Shown: positions 18,908 to 28,255, numbered from the stretch's first letter. The stretch: 64,000 nt of DNA from Burkholderia sp. 8Y (GCF_902506145.1 NZ_LR733519.1:1267777-1331776), one strand, 5' to 3'. Numbers and translations are program-made. Notes: generated by a model from the sequence alone, not told the origin.

Positions 18908-19657
18908 ATGGCTGTCACGGAATCGTCGCGGGCAAGGGGCGTGGATCGGGTCATCGCGATGTTCAGGCAATTGCATGTCGCCCAGCGGCCCATGTCGATG
19001 CGCGAACTGATCGAAGCGACCGGCGCGCCGCGTTCGAGCATCTATGAACTGGTCGCGATTCTCGCGGAAGTCGGCTGGCTCGAAACCGGCGCGGATGGCA
19101 GCGTGTTCTTCGGACGCGAGATGCACTACTACGGGTCCGACTATGCGACGCACAACGACCTGATCAGCCGCGCGCATCAATCGCTCCTCGCGCTCGTGCG
19201 CAAATACGAGGAAACCACGCAGTTGTGCATGCTCGAAGGTAACAAGTACACGGTGGTGCTCTCGGAGAACAGCGCGCGCCCGTTCAACATCAGTTCGGAC
19301 ATCGGCGTGAGAGTGCCGATTCCGTGGACCGCGACGGGACGCCTTCTGCTCGGTCACATGAACGCCGATGCAATTCGCGCCCTGATCCCGCAGGAAGACT
19401 TCGTTCTCGACAACGGCGTGCGTATCGACTTCGAAGAATTCATGCACGATGTGCAACTTGCGCGCGAACTCGGCTACTGCTGCACCGAGGGACTCTCGAA
19501 CGCGTTTCGCCTGTGCATGGCGGCGCCCGTTCGCGATCGCGCGGGCGTGCCTATCGCGGCGCTGTGTTTCATGACGGCCCGCGATACGAGCCCGGACAGG
19601 CGACAGGCCATGCTCGACGACCTTCTGCAGTCGGCGAGCGCGCTGTCTCATCGGTAG
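18908..19657 (+). CDS. IclR-family transcriptional regulator
   Basis: 249 residues. The N-terminal winged helix-turn-helix (VDRVIAMFRQLHVAQRPMSM...TGAPRSSIYELVAIL) is followed by an IclR effector-binding domain with RVPIPWTATGRLLLGHM and ELGYCCTEGLSNAFRLCMAA. It lies 19 bases after the ATPase on the same strand, so it is likely co-transcribed and may control the amino acid transporter. The closing part of the domain also sits next to the cat genes, but those have their own LysR protein. Ligand unknown. Confidence 0.88.
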   Translation: MAVTESSRARGVDRVIAMFRQLHVAQRPMSMRELIEATGAPRSSIYELVAILAEVGWLETGADGSVFFGREMHYYGSDYATHNDLISRAHQSLLALVRKYEETTQLCMLEGNKYTVVLSENSARPFNISSDIGVRVPIPWTATGRLLLGHMNADAIRALIPQEDFVLDNGVRIDFEEFMHDVQLARELGYCCTEGLSNAFRLCMAAPVRDRAGVPIAALCFMTARDTSPDRRQAMLDDLLQSASALSHR

Positions 19658-19665
19658 TGTTCAGC

Positions 19666-19857
19666 ATGACGACGCAAATCGCGGATGATCTCGAAGAAAG
19701 ACTTCAGCGCCAGCTTCGGCGAATCAGTCGGCTAGAAGCCGAGAACGCGGCGCTCAGTGAAGTGAACGACATATTGCGTCAGGCTCTTGCGTACTACGTC
19801 CCGCTTTGTGCGGCGCTTGCAAAACGCGAAACGGTCTCTTCGTCCACTAACGAATAG
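19666..19857 (+). CDS. Small coiled-coil protein, 63 residues
   Basis: A 63-codon frame starts eight bases after the IclR gene. It encodes a charged helix with leucines spaced as in a coiled coil (LEERLQRQLRRISRLEAENA, then ALSEVNDILRQAL) and a short hydrophobic patch AYYVPLCAALA. Its 3' end overlaps the 3' end of catC on the opposite strand by 11 bases. The ribosome site is weak. Heptad patterning argues that it is real, but I do not recognise the family. Confidence 0.4.
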   Translation: MTTQIADDLEERLQRQLRRISRLEAENAALSEVNDILRQALAYYVPLCAALAKRETVSSSTNE

Positions 19858-20125
19858 ACGACGGATGCCGCGCGAGCGGCGTCACCTGCATCGTCATGTA
19901 CGGGAACAAGGGCAAGCCCGACAGAATCGCGTGCAATTCGTCGTGCGACTCGACATCGAACACACTGTAGTTTGCGTACTCGCCCACGACGCGGTGCAGT
20001 TGCTGCCATTTCCCGGCTCGCTGCAAGTCCTGCGAATAAGCCTTTTCACGCGCCTTGATATCGTCGGCCTGAGCCGCCGGCATGTCGTGCGGCAGGTGGA
20101 CGTCCATTCTAACGAGATACAGCAT
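19847..20125 (-). CDS. catC: Muconolactone delta-isomerase
   Basis: 92 residues, the normal length of muconolactone isomerase. MLYLVRMDVHLPHDMPA and KWQQLHRVVGEYANYSVFDV match the family, with the conserved residues of the small ferredoxin-like decamer fold. It converts muconolactone to beta-ketoadipate enol-lactone in the catechol ortho-cleavage pathway, in the cytoplasm. It lies 52 bases downstream of catB on the same strand and is last in the catR-catB-catC run. Confidence 0.93.
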   Translation of the reverse strand: MLYLVRMDVHLPHDMPAAQADDIKAREKAYSQDLQRAGKWQQLHRVVGEYANYSVFDVESHDELHAILSGLPLFPYMTMQVTPLARHPSSIR

Positions 20126-20177
20126 GTTGCCTCCTTAACGTGATTCGTTCATGCGTCGATAGATCCGGTGACGCCTT

Positions 20178-21317
20178 TTATGCGTTCTTGTCGCGACGGT
20201 AGAACGCGAGCTTTTCTTCATCGATGGAAAGACCGAGCCCCGGACCTTCCGGAAGATGCAAGTCGAAGTCGCGATACTGCGGACGCGCCGTCACGATGTC
20301 GTCCTTGAGCAGCAGCGGCCCGAAAAGCTCCGTCCCCCACGCCAGTTGCGGCAGCGCGCTGAAGCCGTGCGCGGATGCGATGGAGCCGATGCTGCCTTCG
20401 AGCATCGTTCCGCCATAGAGCAGCACGCCCGCCGCGTCCGCCACCGCAGCCGTGCGCAACATCCCGTGGATGCCGCCCGACTTCGCGATCTTCAGCGCGA
20501 ATACATCGGCGCAGGCATCGCGCACGAGTTCGAGCGCGTCTTCCGGCCCGGTGACGGCTTCATCCGCCATGATCGGCACGATGAAGCGCGCAGCGAGCCG
20601 TGCGAGCGCACCGCGCTGCTCGCGCGGCGTAGGCTGCTCGATCAGGTCGATGCCCGCCGCTTCGAGGGCTTCGATACCCAAGGCCGCATCGACTTCGTTC
20701 CATGCCTGATTCACATCGACCGTCACCTTCGCGCGGTCGCCCAGTGCCGCCTTGATCTTCGATACGTGCGCGACGTCATCGCGCACGCTGCGTCGGCCGA
20801 TCTTCAGCTTGAACACGTTGTGGCGGCGTTCGGCAAGCAGCATCTCCGCTTCTTCGATATCGCGATTCGTGTCGCCGCTCGCAAGCGTCCACAGAACAGG
20901 AAGCGTGTTGCGTACCGCGCCGCCGAGCAGCGCAGAAACGGGAACGCCGAGCCGCTTGCCCTGCGCATCGAGCAATGCGGTTTCGATGCCCGACTTGGCG
21001 AACCGGTTGCCGCGAGCGACCTTGTTGAGCTTGAGCATCGCCGCGTTGATGTTCGTGGCATCGTGGCCGAGCAACGCCGGCGCCAGATACGTATCGATCG
21101 TCAGCTTGATGCCTTCAGGACTTTCTTCGCCATACGAGAGGCCGCCGATGGTCGTCGCCTCGCCGATGCCTTCTATGCCGTCGCTCGAACGCAGGCGGAT
21201 GATGACCATGGTTTGCTGCTGCATCGTCGCCATGGAAAGCTGATGCGCGCGAATGGTCGGAAGGTCGACCAGAATCGCTTCGACAGAGGTGATGTGGGCG
21301 CTCATATCAGGAGTCAT
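20178..21317 (-). CDS. catB: Muconate cycloisomerase
   Basis: 379 residues of the enolase superfamily, converting cis,cis-muconate to muconolactone. Metal and catalytic residues are visible: VFKLKIGR (catalytic lysine), KVTVDVNQAW (metal aspartate), DLIEQPTPRE (metal glutamate), MADEAVTGPED (metal aspartate) and FALKIAKSGG (second lysine). I start at the ATG at 21317 (MTPDMSAHITSVEAI); 21305 is almost as good and the frame extends to 21389. Located between catR and catC on the - strand. The window ends the pathway at the enol-lactone: no catD or later genes are here. Confidence 0.93.
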   Translation of the reverse strand: MTPDMSAHITSVEAILVDLPTIRAHQLSMATMQQQTMVIIRLRSSDGIEGIGEATTIGGLSYGEESPEGIKLTIDTYLAPALLGHDATNINAAMLKLNKVARGNRFAKSGIETALLDAQGKRLGVPVSALLGGAVRNTLPVLWTLASGDTNRDIEEAEMLLAERRHNVFKLKIGRRSVRDDVAHVSKIKAALGDRAKVTVDVNQAWNEVDAALGIEALEAAGIDLIEQPTPREQRGALARLAARFIVPIMADEAVTGPEDALELVRDACADVFALKIAKSGGIHGMLRTAAVADAAGVLLYGGTMLEGSIGSIASAHGFSALPQLAWGTELFGPLLLKDDIVTARPQYRDFDLHLPEGPGLGLSIDEEKLAFYRRDKNA

Positions 21318-21408
21318 CGAATGAATGGGTTGCTGAAGTATTGCCCGCGCAAACTTCGGCTGTCCAAGACCATCGACGTCTAGTGCCATACTCCCGAGGT
21401 ATCGCGCG

Positions 21409-22332
21409 CTACGGCGCCTTGTCTGCCGGGGGAACGTGCGAGATGTGCTCTTCGTCGTATAGGCGATAGATCAGCGCGAGCATCTCGTTGATGTCGCGCG
21501 ATTCGTCCATCGCTCGCATGCTCATGATGATGGGCGACGTGAGCGTCGGGTCGTCGAGCTCCTTGTAGCTGACGTCGTCACGCTTGAGGCCGTACACGCT
21601 GCTCGGCACGATTGAAATGCCTTCGCCGGCGGCCACGAGTCCCAACGCAATCTGAATCTCGCGCACTTCGTAGATCTTGCGCGGCTTGAGTCCACGGTCC
21701 TGAAACGCCGCGAGAACCTGGTCCGCATAACTCGGGCGCGGCGTCTTGGGGTAAATGATGAGCGTCTCGTTGATGAGGTCGCGCAACGCTGAGACGGGCT
21801 TGGCAAGCGCGAGCGGATGACCGAGCGGAAACGCGACGATCATCTTCTCCTCCCGCAGAACCACGCGCCGAATGTTCGCGTCTTCCAGACGAATGCGGCC
21901 AAACCCTACGTCGATGTTGCCTTCCTTGAGCGCCCTGATCTGATCGGTCGTCGACATCTCCTGAAGGCTCAACTCGACGGTCGGATTTTCGTCTCTGAAG
22001 CGGCGAATGATCTTGGGCAAGAGCCCATAAAGCGTCGACGCGACGAAACCGACGGACATGCTGCGCTCGATATTGCCGACACGCCTTGTCATGGATTCGA
22101 GCTCGGCCGTCTTGGCGAGCAACTGCACCGCGTGTTCGTAGAAGAACTTGCCTGTCTCCGTGAGTTTCAACGGACGCGAGTTTCGTTCGAACAATTGCAC
22201 GCCCAGCGTCTCTTCGAGCTGCTGTATCTGACGGCTGAGCGGCGGTTGCGCGATATGGAGGCGCTGTGCTGCGCGCGTGAAGTTGCGCTCCTCGGCCACC
22301 GCTACGAAGTAGCGGAGATGTCGCAGTTCCAT
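21409..22332 (-). CDS. catR: LysR-family regulator of catechol/benzoate genes, CatR/BenM type
   Basis: 307 residues. The N-terminus MELRHLRYFVAVAEERNFTR with QPPLSRQIQQLEETLGVQLF is the CatR/BenM/CatM/ClcR signature. The effector domain (SVGFVASTLYGLLPKIIRRF) is the muconate-binding type. It is divergent from catA-benABCD and upstream of catB-catC on its own strand, so it sits at the hub of both transcription units. Muconate is the usual inducer in this group. With no other ben regulator in the window, it may govern both branches. Confidence 0.9.
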   Translation of the reverse strand: MELRHLRYFVAVAEERNFTRAAQRLHIAQPPLSRQIQQLEETLGVQLFERNSRPLKLTETGKFFYEHAVQLLAKTAELESMTRRVGNIERSMSVGFVASTLYGLLPKIIRRFRDENPTVELSLQEMSTTDQIRALKEGNIDVGFGRIRLEDANIRRVVLREEKMIVAFPLGHPLALAKPVSALRDLINETLIIYPKTPRPSYADQVLAAFQDRGLKPRKIYEVREIQIALGLVAAGEGISIVPSSVYGLKRDDVSYKELDDPTLTSPIIMSMRAMDESRDINEMLALIYRLYDEEHISHVPPADKAP

Positions 22333-22497
22333 ACGATACCTCCGTGATATAGCCCGATACTAAATCAGTGTTGGACTATGCGTTTCGGCGTCCACTATTC
22401 TGCATTCACGCCTTGTTTCACCGCCCGATTATACCTTTCGAGCATATCCAAAACGGCGCGAAACAAGGGTTAACCCAATAGAGAGTCAGGAGCAGAC
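22333..22497. promoter_or_regulatory. catR-catA divergent control region with two ATAC-N7 sites
   Basis: The 165-base region between divergent catR and catA holds two partial dyads resembling the BenM/CatM consensus ATAC-N7-GTAT: ATAC-N7-ATAT at 22336-22350, next to the catR start, and ATAC-N7-GCAT at 22431-22445, about 55 bases before catA. LysR proteins of this group usually bind one strong and one weaker site and repress their own gene. Assignment to CatR is inference from place and motif. Confidence 0.4.
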
Positions 22498-23433
22498 ATG
22501 AGCGCCAAAGTTTTCGATACGAAAGAAGTGCAGGACCTGCTGAAGGCCGCTGCGAACCTCGGCACGCAAGAAGGTAACGCGCGCGCCAAGCAGATCACTC
22601 ACCGTCTGCTGAGCGACCTCTTCAAAGCCATCGACGACCTCGACATGACGCCGGACGAGATCTGGGCCGGCGTTCACTACTTCAACAAGCTCGGGCAAGA
22701 TGGCGAGGCTGCGTTGCTGGCTGCGGGCCTCGGCATCGAGAAGTATCTGGATATCCGCATGGATGCAGCGGACCGAGAAGCCGACATCCACGGCGGCACG
22801 CCGCGCACGATTGAAGGGCCGCTGTATGTCGCGGGCGCGCCGGTTCGCGATAGCGTCTCGAAGATTGACCTCAACGCCGACGAAGACGCGGGTCCGCTCA
22901 TTATTCGCGGCACGGTGTCGGGGCCCGACGGCATGCCGGTGGCGGGCGCGGTGGTCGAATGCTGGCATGCGAATTCCAAGGGCTTTTACTCGCACTTCGA
23001 CCCTACAGGCGCGCAAGACGACTTCAACTTGCGCGGCGCGGTGAAGACCGGCGCGGACGGCATGTACGAATTCCGCACGCTGATGCCCGTGGGCTACGGC
23101 TGCCCGCCGCACGGCGCCACGCAGCACTTGCTCGACGCGCTCGCTCGACACGGCAATCGTCCGGCGCATGTGCACTTCTTCGTGACGAGCGACAAGACGC
23201 GCAAGCTCACGACGCAGATCAACATCGAAGGCGACCCGCTGATCTGGGATGATTTCGCCTACGCGACCCGCGAAGAACTGGTGCCGCACGTGATAGAGAA
23301 GACCGGCGGAAAAGAACTCGGCCTCAAGACCGATGCGTATAAGGAAATCGAGTTCGACATCCAGTTGACTGCGCTGGTACATGGTACGGATAACCAACTG
23401 GTTCATCGGCCGCGAGCCGCCGTCGCTGCCTGA
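22498..23433 (+). CDS. catA: Catechol 1,2-dioxygenase
   Basis: 311 residues, intradiol ring-cleavage dioxygenase producing cis,cis-muconate from catechol. The helical N-terminal dimerisation domain is followed by the catalytic barrel: the first iron tyrosine lies in IEGPLYVAGAP, the second in TLMPVGYGCPPHGAT, and the two histidines in RPAHVHFFV. CAGGAG precedes the ATG at 22498. It is first in the + strand run catA-benA-benB-benC-benD, so ring hydroxylation and ring opening are expressed together. Confidence 0.95.
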   Translation: MSAKVFDTKEVQDLLKAAANLGTQEGNARAKQITHRLLSDLFKAIDDLDMTPDEIWAGVHYFNKLGQDGEAALLAAGLGIEKYLDIRMDAADREADIHGGTPRTIEGPLYVAGAPVRDSVSKIDLNADEDAGPLIIRGTVSGPDGMPVAGAVVECWHANSKGFYSHFDPTGAQDDFNLRGAVKTGADGMYEFRTLMPVGYGCPPHGATQHLLDALARHGNRPAHVHFFVTSDKTRKLTTQINIEGDPLIWDDFAYATREELVPHVIEKTGGKELGLKTDAYKEIEFDIQLTALVHGTDNQLVHRPRAAVAA

Positions 23434-23481
23434 CCGATCCCCGGATCACTTCATTCACCCACGATTCATTCGAATCGATTG

Positions 23482-23510
23482 CCTATGGCTTCATACGAAG
23501 CTTGCATAGG
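23482..23510. promoter_or_regulatory. Hairpin/palindrome just upstream of benA ribosome site
   Basis: CCTATG at 23482-23487 pairs with CATAGG at 23505-23510, and GCTTC at 23488-23492 pairs with GAAGC at 23497-23501, with loop ATAC and a 3-base bulge. The last pairs touch the AGGGAGA ribosome site of benA. It could be an operator or a translational hairpin. It lies in the catA-benA gap. Confidence 0.4.
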
Positions 23511-23520
23511 GAGACGACTC

Positions 23521-24879
23521 ATGTCTGCAACTATCGATAAAGCGCAGCGACTGGACGACTTGCTGAGCCATGCCGTTCAGGATGACACGGAAAACGGCAT
23601 TTTCCGCTGCCGGCGCGATATCTTCACGAACCCGGATCTGTACGAACTCGAGATGAAGCATATCTTCGAGAGCAACTGGGTCTATCTCGCGCACGAAAGC
23701 CAGGTGCCGAACAACAACGACTACTACACGACGTGGATCGGCCGCCAGCCGATCGTCATTACCCGCGATAAAGCCGGCGAACTGCACGCGGTCATCAATG
23801 CCTGCGCACACAAAGGCGCGATGCTCTGCCGCCGCAAGCACGGCAACAAGGGCAGCTTTACGTGCCCGTTTCATGGCTGGACGTTCTCCAACGCAGGCAA
23901 GCTGCTGAAGGTGAAGGACGAGAAGACCACCGAGTATCCGGTGCAGTTCAACAAGCAAGGCTCGCATGATCTGAAGAAAGTCGCGCGTTTCCAGAACTAT
24001 CGAGGCTTTCTCTTCGGCAGCCTGAGCGACGATGTGATGCCGCTCGAAGATTACCTCGGCGAAACGAAGGTCATCATCGATCAGATCGTTTCGCAAGCGC
24101 CGGACGGTCTCGAAGTCTTGCGCGGCAACTCTTCGTACATCTACGACGGCAACTGGAAGTTGCAGATGGAAAACGGCTGCGACGGCTATCACGTGAGCAC
24201 CGTGCACTGGAACTATTCCGCCACGATGGGCCGTCGCAAGGTGGAAGGCACCAAGGCCGTCGATGCGAACGGCTGGAGCAAGTCCGTCGCGGGCGTGTAC
24301 GGCTTCGAGCATGGTCACATCCTGCTCTGGACCAACACGGTGAACCCCGAAGTGCGCCCGGTCTATGAACGTCGCGAAGAAATCGCGGCACGCGTGGGTG
24401 AGGACAAGGCGAAGTACATCGTCAATCAGACGCGCAATCTGTGCCTGTACCCGAACGTGTTCTTGATGGACCAGTTCAGCACACAGATCCGCGTGGTCCG
24501 TCCGATCAGCGTCGACAAGACCGAAGTCAGCATCTTCTGCTTCGCACCGAAAGGCGAAAGCGTGGAAAGCCGCGCCATTCGCATTCGTCAATACGAGGAC
24601 TTTTTCAACGTCTCGGGCATGGGCACGAGCGACGACCTCGAAGAATTCCGTGCGTGTCAGGCCGGTTATGCCAACTCGACATCCATGTGGAACGACATGT
24701 CGCGCGGCGCTCCGCTGTGGATTCACGGGCCGGATGCAAACGCGAAGGGCATGGGCCTGAACCCGCTTATCTCAGGCGAGCGCAGTGAAGACGAAGGTCT
24801 CTTCGTGGTCCAGCACGAGTACTGGATGCGCGTGATGCGCGAAGCCGTGCGCAAAGAACAAGCGGAGGCGACGGTATGA
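23521..24879 (+). CDS. benA: Benzoate 1,2-dioxygenase large (alpha) subunit
   Basis: 452 residues, ring-hydroxylating dioxygenase alpha subunit. The Rieske [2Fe-2S] ligands are C95/H97 (CAHKGAMLC) and C115/H118 (CPFHGW). The mononuclear iron region is [16 protein letters not shown]. With the beta subunit and BenC it dihydroxylates benzoate to the cis-diol. I start at the ATG at 23521, preceded by AGGGAGA; an in-frame ATG at 23485 would add 12 residues but bury the ribosome site. The stop overlaps benB (ATGA). Confidence 0.95.
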   Translation: MSATIDKAQRLDDLLSHAVQDDTENGIFRCRRDIFTNPDLYELEMKHIFESNWVYLAHESQVPNNNDYYTTWIGRQPIVITRDKAGELHAVINACAHKGAMLCRRKHGNKGSFTCPFHGWTFSNAGKLLKVKDEKTTEYPVQFNKQGSHDLKKVARFQNYRGFLFGSLSDDVMPLEDYLGETKVIIDQIVSQAPDGLEVLRGNSSYIYDGNWKLQMENGCDGYHVSTVHWNYSATMGRRKVEGTKAVDANGWSKSVAGVYGFEHGHILLWTNTVNPEVRPVYERREEIAARVGEDKAKYIVNQTRNLCLYPNVFLMDQFSTQIRVVRPISVDKTEVSIFCFAPKGESVESRAIRIRQYEDFFNVSGMGTSDDLEEFRACQAGYANSTSMWNDMSRGAPLWIHGPDANAKGMGLNPLISGERSEDEGLFVVQHEYWMRVMREAVRKEQAEATV

Positions 24880-25364
24880 GTATCGACTATCAAAAGGTCT
24901 GTAGCACGCTGTACCAGGAGGCGCGCTTTCTGGATGACCGCCAGTGGGACGAGTGGCTGGCTTGTTATACCGAAGACGTCGACTACTGGATGCCCGCCTG
25001 GGACGACGACGACAAGCTCACCGATGACCCGCGCAGCCAGATTTCGCTGATGTACTACGCGGATCGCGGCGGTCTCGAAGATCGCGTGTTTCGCATCAAG
25101 ACCGAGCGAAGCGGCGCGTCGATGCCCGAGCCGCGCACGAGCCACACCGTGAGCAACGTGGAAGTGCTGGCCGACCGCGATGCGGAGATCGACATCCGCT
25201 ACAACTTCAATACGCTGAGTCATCGCTACAAGGTGACGGACTCGTTCTTCGGGACCATCTATGTCACCTTGCGCAAAATCGACGACCGCTTGCTGATCGC
25301 ACGCAAGAAGATCGTGCTGAAGAACGACTATATCCGCCAGGTGCTGGACGTCTATCACGTCTGA
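24876..25364 (+). CDS. benB: Benzoate 1,2-dioxygenase small (beta) subunit
   Basis: 162 residues of the aromatic-ring-hydroxylating dioxygenase beta family (NTF2-like fold). [40 protein letters not shown] and [14 protein letters not shown] are typical of BenB/XylY. It has a structural role in the alpha3beta3 oxygenase. The start overlaps the benA stop by four bases. Confidence 0.95.
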   Translation: MSIDYQKVCSTLYQEARFLDDRQWDEWLACYTEDVDYWMPAWDDDDKLTDDPRSQISLMYYADRGGLEDRVFRIKTERSGASMPEPRTSHTVSNVEVLADRDAEIDIRYNFNTLSHRYKVTDSFFGTIYVTLRKIDDRLLIARKKIVLKNDYIRQVLDVYHV

Positions 25365-25401
25365 TGGCACGCGTCGGAATGAACAGGACACAGGAGGCAC
25401 T

Positions 25402-26424
25402 ATGTCCAGCTACAACATCGCACTGAATTTTGAAGACGGCGTGACGCGCTTTGTCGAATGCAAGGCCGGCGAGAAGGTGCTCGATGCCGCGTTTCGCGCA
25501 AGGATCAATCTGCCGATGGATTGCTCGGACGGCGTATGCGGCACCTGCAAATGCCGCGCCGAGAGTGGCCGCTATGATCTCGGCGACGAGTACATCGAAG
25601 ATGCACTCAGCGACGACGAGAAAGGAAGCGGTCTCGTGCTCACATGCCAGATGGTGCCGCAAAGCGATTGCGTCATCGCAGTCCCGGCTTCGTCGACAGC
25701 ATGCAAGACCGAGCAGAGCAAATACACCGCAACGGTAACGAAGGTCGAACAGCATAACGACGCGGCTGTCGTGCTCGAACTCGAAGTGGACAACGCAGCG
25801 CCCGTGTTTCTCGCGGGCCAGTACGTGAATATCGACGTGCCGGGCAGCGGCGAACATCGGTCGTATTCGTTCTCTTCCGCCCCGGGTTCGTCGAAGGTCG
25901 GCTTTCTCATCAAGAAGATTCCCGGCGGCGTCATGAGCACGTGGCTCGAATCGGCGCAGCCCGGTAACAAGGTCGAGTTCACCGGCCCGCTCGGCAGCTT
26001 CTACTTGCGCGCCATGGAGCGCCCGCTGTTGTTCCTCGCGGGCGGCACGGGCCTCGCGCCGTTCCTGTCGATGCTCGACGTGCTCACACGCGCCGGCTCA
26101 CAGCAGAAAGTGCATCTCATCTATGGCGTGACCCGCGATCTGGATCTCGTGCAGGTCGACGCTATCGAGGCGTACACCGCGAAGCTGCCTGGCTTCACGT
26201 TCAGCACGGTCGTCGCGGAAGCGGCGTCGAGTCATCCGCGCAAGGGATGGGTCACGCAGCACATGCCGGCTGAATGTCTGAACGATGGCGATGTCGATGT
26301 GTACCTGTGCGGCCCTCCGCCGATGGTCGACGCCGTACGCAAGCATTTCGACGACAACGGCGTGAAGCCCCACAGCTTCCACTACGAGAAGTTCACACCC
26401 AACGCAGCGCCGGTGACCGCATGA
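25402..26424 (+). CDS. benC: Benzoate 1,2-dioxygenase electron transfer component
   Basis: 340 residues. An N-terminal plant-type [2Fe-2S] ferredoxin domain has the CSDGVCGTCKCR ligand loop and a fourth cysteine in LVLTCQM. It is followed by an FAD-binding domain (HRSYSFSSAPG) and an NADH-binding domain (LFLAGGTGLAPFLSML, VYLCGPPPMVDAV). It passes electrons from NADH to the BenAB oxygenase. The benD start overlaps its stop. Confidence 0.95.
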   Translation: MSSYNIALNFEDGVTRFVECKAGEKVLDAAFRARINLPMDCSDGVCGTCKCRAESGRYDLGDEYIEDALSDDEKGSGLVLTCQMVPQSDCVIAVPASSTACKTEQSKYTATVTKVEQHNDAAVVLELEVDNAAPVFLAGQYVNIDVPGSGEHRSYSFSSAPGSSKVGFLIKKIPGGVMSTWLESAQPGNKVEFTGPLGSFYLRAMERPLLFLAGGTGLAPFLSMLDVLTRAGSQQKVHLIYGVTRDLDLVQVDAIEAYTAKLPGFTFSTVVAEAASSHPRKGWVTQHMPAECLNDGDVDVYLCGPPPMVDAVRKHFDDNGVKPHSFHYEKFTPNAAPVTA

Positions 26425-27197
26425 ACGCGCAACGATTCGAAGGCAAGGTCATGGTCGTGACCGGCGCGGCGCAGGGCATCGGTCGGGGCGTCGCGTTGCG
26501 CGCAGCGGCCGAAGGCGCGAAGGTGCTGTTTGTCGACCGCGCCGATTTCGTGGCCGAGGTCGCCGCCGAAGCGACGGGCGCGGACACCGCGGGCTTCGTC
26601 GCGGACCTGGAGACGTATGACGGCGCGGCTTCCACGATGGCATTCGCGATGCAGCGGTTCGGCCGCATCGATATTCTCGTCAACGGCGTGGGCGGTGCCA
26701 TTCGGATGCGACCGTACGCCGAATTCGAGCCCGCGCAGATCGACGCCGAGATCCGACGTTCGCTCATGCCCACGTTGTACGCATGCCATGCCGTTCTGCC
26801 GCACATGCTTGCGCAAGGTCGTGGGACCATCGTCAACGTGTCGTCGAATGCGACGCGCGGCATTCGCCGTGTGCCCTACTCGGCGGCCAAGGGCGGCGTC
26901 AACGCGATGACTCAATCGCTCGCGATGGAATACGGCGAGCACAACATTCGCGTGGTCGCCGCAGCACCCGGCGGCACGCGAGCGCCTGCGCGACGCGTGC
27001 CGCGCAACGCCGCCGGCGACAGCGAACAGGAGAAGCAATGGATGAGCGAAGCGGTGAAGCAGGTCACTGAATCGACCTTCTTCAAACGCTACGGCACGCT
27101 CGACGAGCAGATCGCACCGATCCTGTTCCTCGCATCGGATGAAGCCGGCTACATCACGGGTGCGGTACTGCCCGTTGCCGGCGGCGACAACGGATAG
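26421..27197 (+). CDS. benD: 1,6-dihydroxycyclohexa-2,4-diene-1-carboxylate dehydrogenase
   Basis: 258 residues, SDR family. The glycine motif is VTGAAQGIGRGVALRAA, the catalytic YxxxK is in RVPYSAAKGGVNAMTQ, and the family-specific AAPGGTRAPARRVPRN follows. It oxidises and decarboxylates the benzoate cis-diol to catechol, which catA then opens. The ATG at 26421 overlaps the benC stop. It is the last gene of the run; the LacI gene converges 17 bases beyond. Confidence 0.93.
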   Translation: MNAQRFEGKVMVVTGAAQGIGRGVALRAAAEGAKVLFVDRADFVAEVAAEATGADTAGFVADLETYDGAASTMAFAMQRFGRIDILVNGVGGAIRMRPYAEFEPAQIDAEIRRSLMPTLYACHAVLPHMLAQGRGTIVNVSSNATRGIRRVPYSAAKGGVNAMTQSLAMEYGEHNIRVVAAAPGGTRAPARRVPRNAAGDSEQEKQWMSEAVKQVTESTFFKRYGTLDEQIAPILFLASDEAGYITGAVLPVAGGDNG

Positions 27198-27214
27198 CGC
27201 AGGAGAAGAGACGT

Positions 27215-28255
27215 CTACCGAAAGCGGCTCGCGATATGCTCCGGGATATTTTCCGGCGTCACGACGACGACCGAAGACGACGGCGCGATCGCCGAAGCAG
27301 GAATCAGCCGATGAAAGTGCATGATGTGCTGGCACGCCGAACGCATGTCCTGACGCAAGTCGTGATGAAGGATGGCCTGCAGCTTGCCGCTGAGAAGCAA
27401 GCCGACGTTGTCGCGGTCGAGGTCATGCCCGATGAAGCATGACGGGCTCTGCTTGGCCGCCTCCAGCACTTTCAGCACTGCTGCGTTGCCGCCCCCCATC
27501 GAGTACACCGCAGCGATTCTCGATCTTCTCGTCACGACCTTGCGCATTCTCTCTTCTGTTTGCACATTTAGCCCGTGTCCGCCGCTCGCGTCGAGCAAAT
27601 CGAGGTTCGGGTAACTGACACGCAGCGCGCGTCGAAAGCTCGCTTCGCGTTCCTCTTCTCCTCTGAAGCCTTCGTCGCTCATCGTGACGAGCACGGTGCC
27701 GTCGATACCCCTTAGCCACTGGCCGATGAGATACGCCGCCGTCGCGCCCGCCACGCGATTATCCGGCCCCGCGTAGGCTATGCGCGCCGACATCGGAATG
27801 TCCGTGAACGTCGTCACGACAGGTATGCCCATCGTCTTCAAGACTCCGATTGCGTCGGCAATTTCAGCGACATCGCGTGCTTTCAGCAAGACGCCGTGAC
27901 TGCCTCGCTTTCCGATCGCGCGAAGTGTTTCGACGACTTGTGCCGTGGTCATCGTTTCACGCATGAAAAAGCGCGGTCTCAGCACGGCAGGATGGAATGT
28001 GGGCAACTCGGCTTCGAGCGCCTCCTGAATCTCCGTCGAGAACCGGGACGGCGCTTCGGCCACGACATCGATGATGAGCTTGCGCCCCGTCGTCGCCAAT
28101 TGAAGCTCCTGTTTCTCCAGCTCACGGATAGCCTGCTGAACGCGCCTGCGCGTGCCTTCGCGCACGTTGGGGCGTCCGTTGAGGACGCGGTCCACCGTCG
28201 CGACGCCCACGCCGGCCTGCAACGCAATCTCTTTGATGAGGAACCGATGAGCCAT
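27215..28255 (-). CDS. LacI-family transcriptional regulator
   Basis: 346 residues. The N-terminal LacI helix-turn-helix and hinge helix are KEIALQAGVGVATVDRVLNG and GRPNVREGTRRRVQQAI; the rest is a periplasmic-binding-like effector domain (IPVVTTFTDIP, CFIGHDLDRDNVGLLLSG). Sugar or sugar-derivative effectors are usual for the family. It is divergent from the PhyH-type dioxygenase gene at 28349. The intergenic dyad at 28288-28303 is a likely own operator, and a closely related dyad stands before the sugar ABC operon at 48638. Confidence 0.9.
   Translation of the reverse strand: MAHRFLIKEIALQAGVGVATVDRVLNGRPNVREGTRRRVQQAIRELEKQELQLATTGRKLIIDVVAEAPSRFSTEIQEALEAELPTFHPAVLRPRFFMRETMTTAQVVETLRAIGKRGSHGVLLKARDVAEIADAIGVLKTMGIPVVTTFTDIPMSARIAYAGPDNRVAGATAAYLIGQWLRGIDGTVLVTMSDEGFRGEEEREASFRRALRVSYPNLDLLDASGGHGLNVQTEERMRKVVTRRSRIAAVYSMGGGNAAVLKVLEAAKQSPSCFIGHDLDRDNVGLLLSGKLQAILHHDLRQDMRSACQHIMHFHRLIPASAIAPSSSVVVVTPENIPEHIASRFR

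Noticed and set aside
23485..23520. A 12-residue N-terminal extension of BenA from the ATG at 23485
   Set aside because: It would place the AGGGAGA ribosome site inside the gene; the start at 23521 fits BenA homologues.
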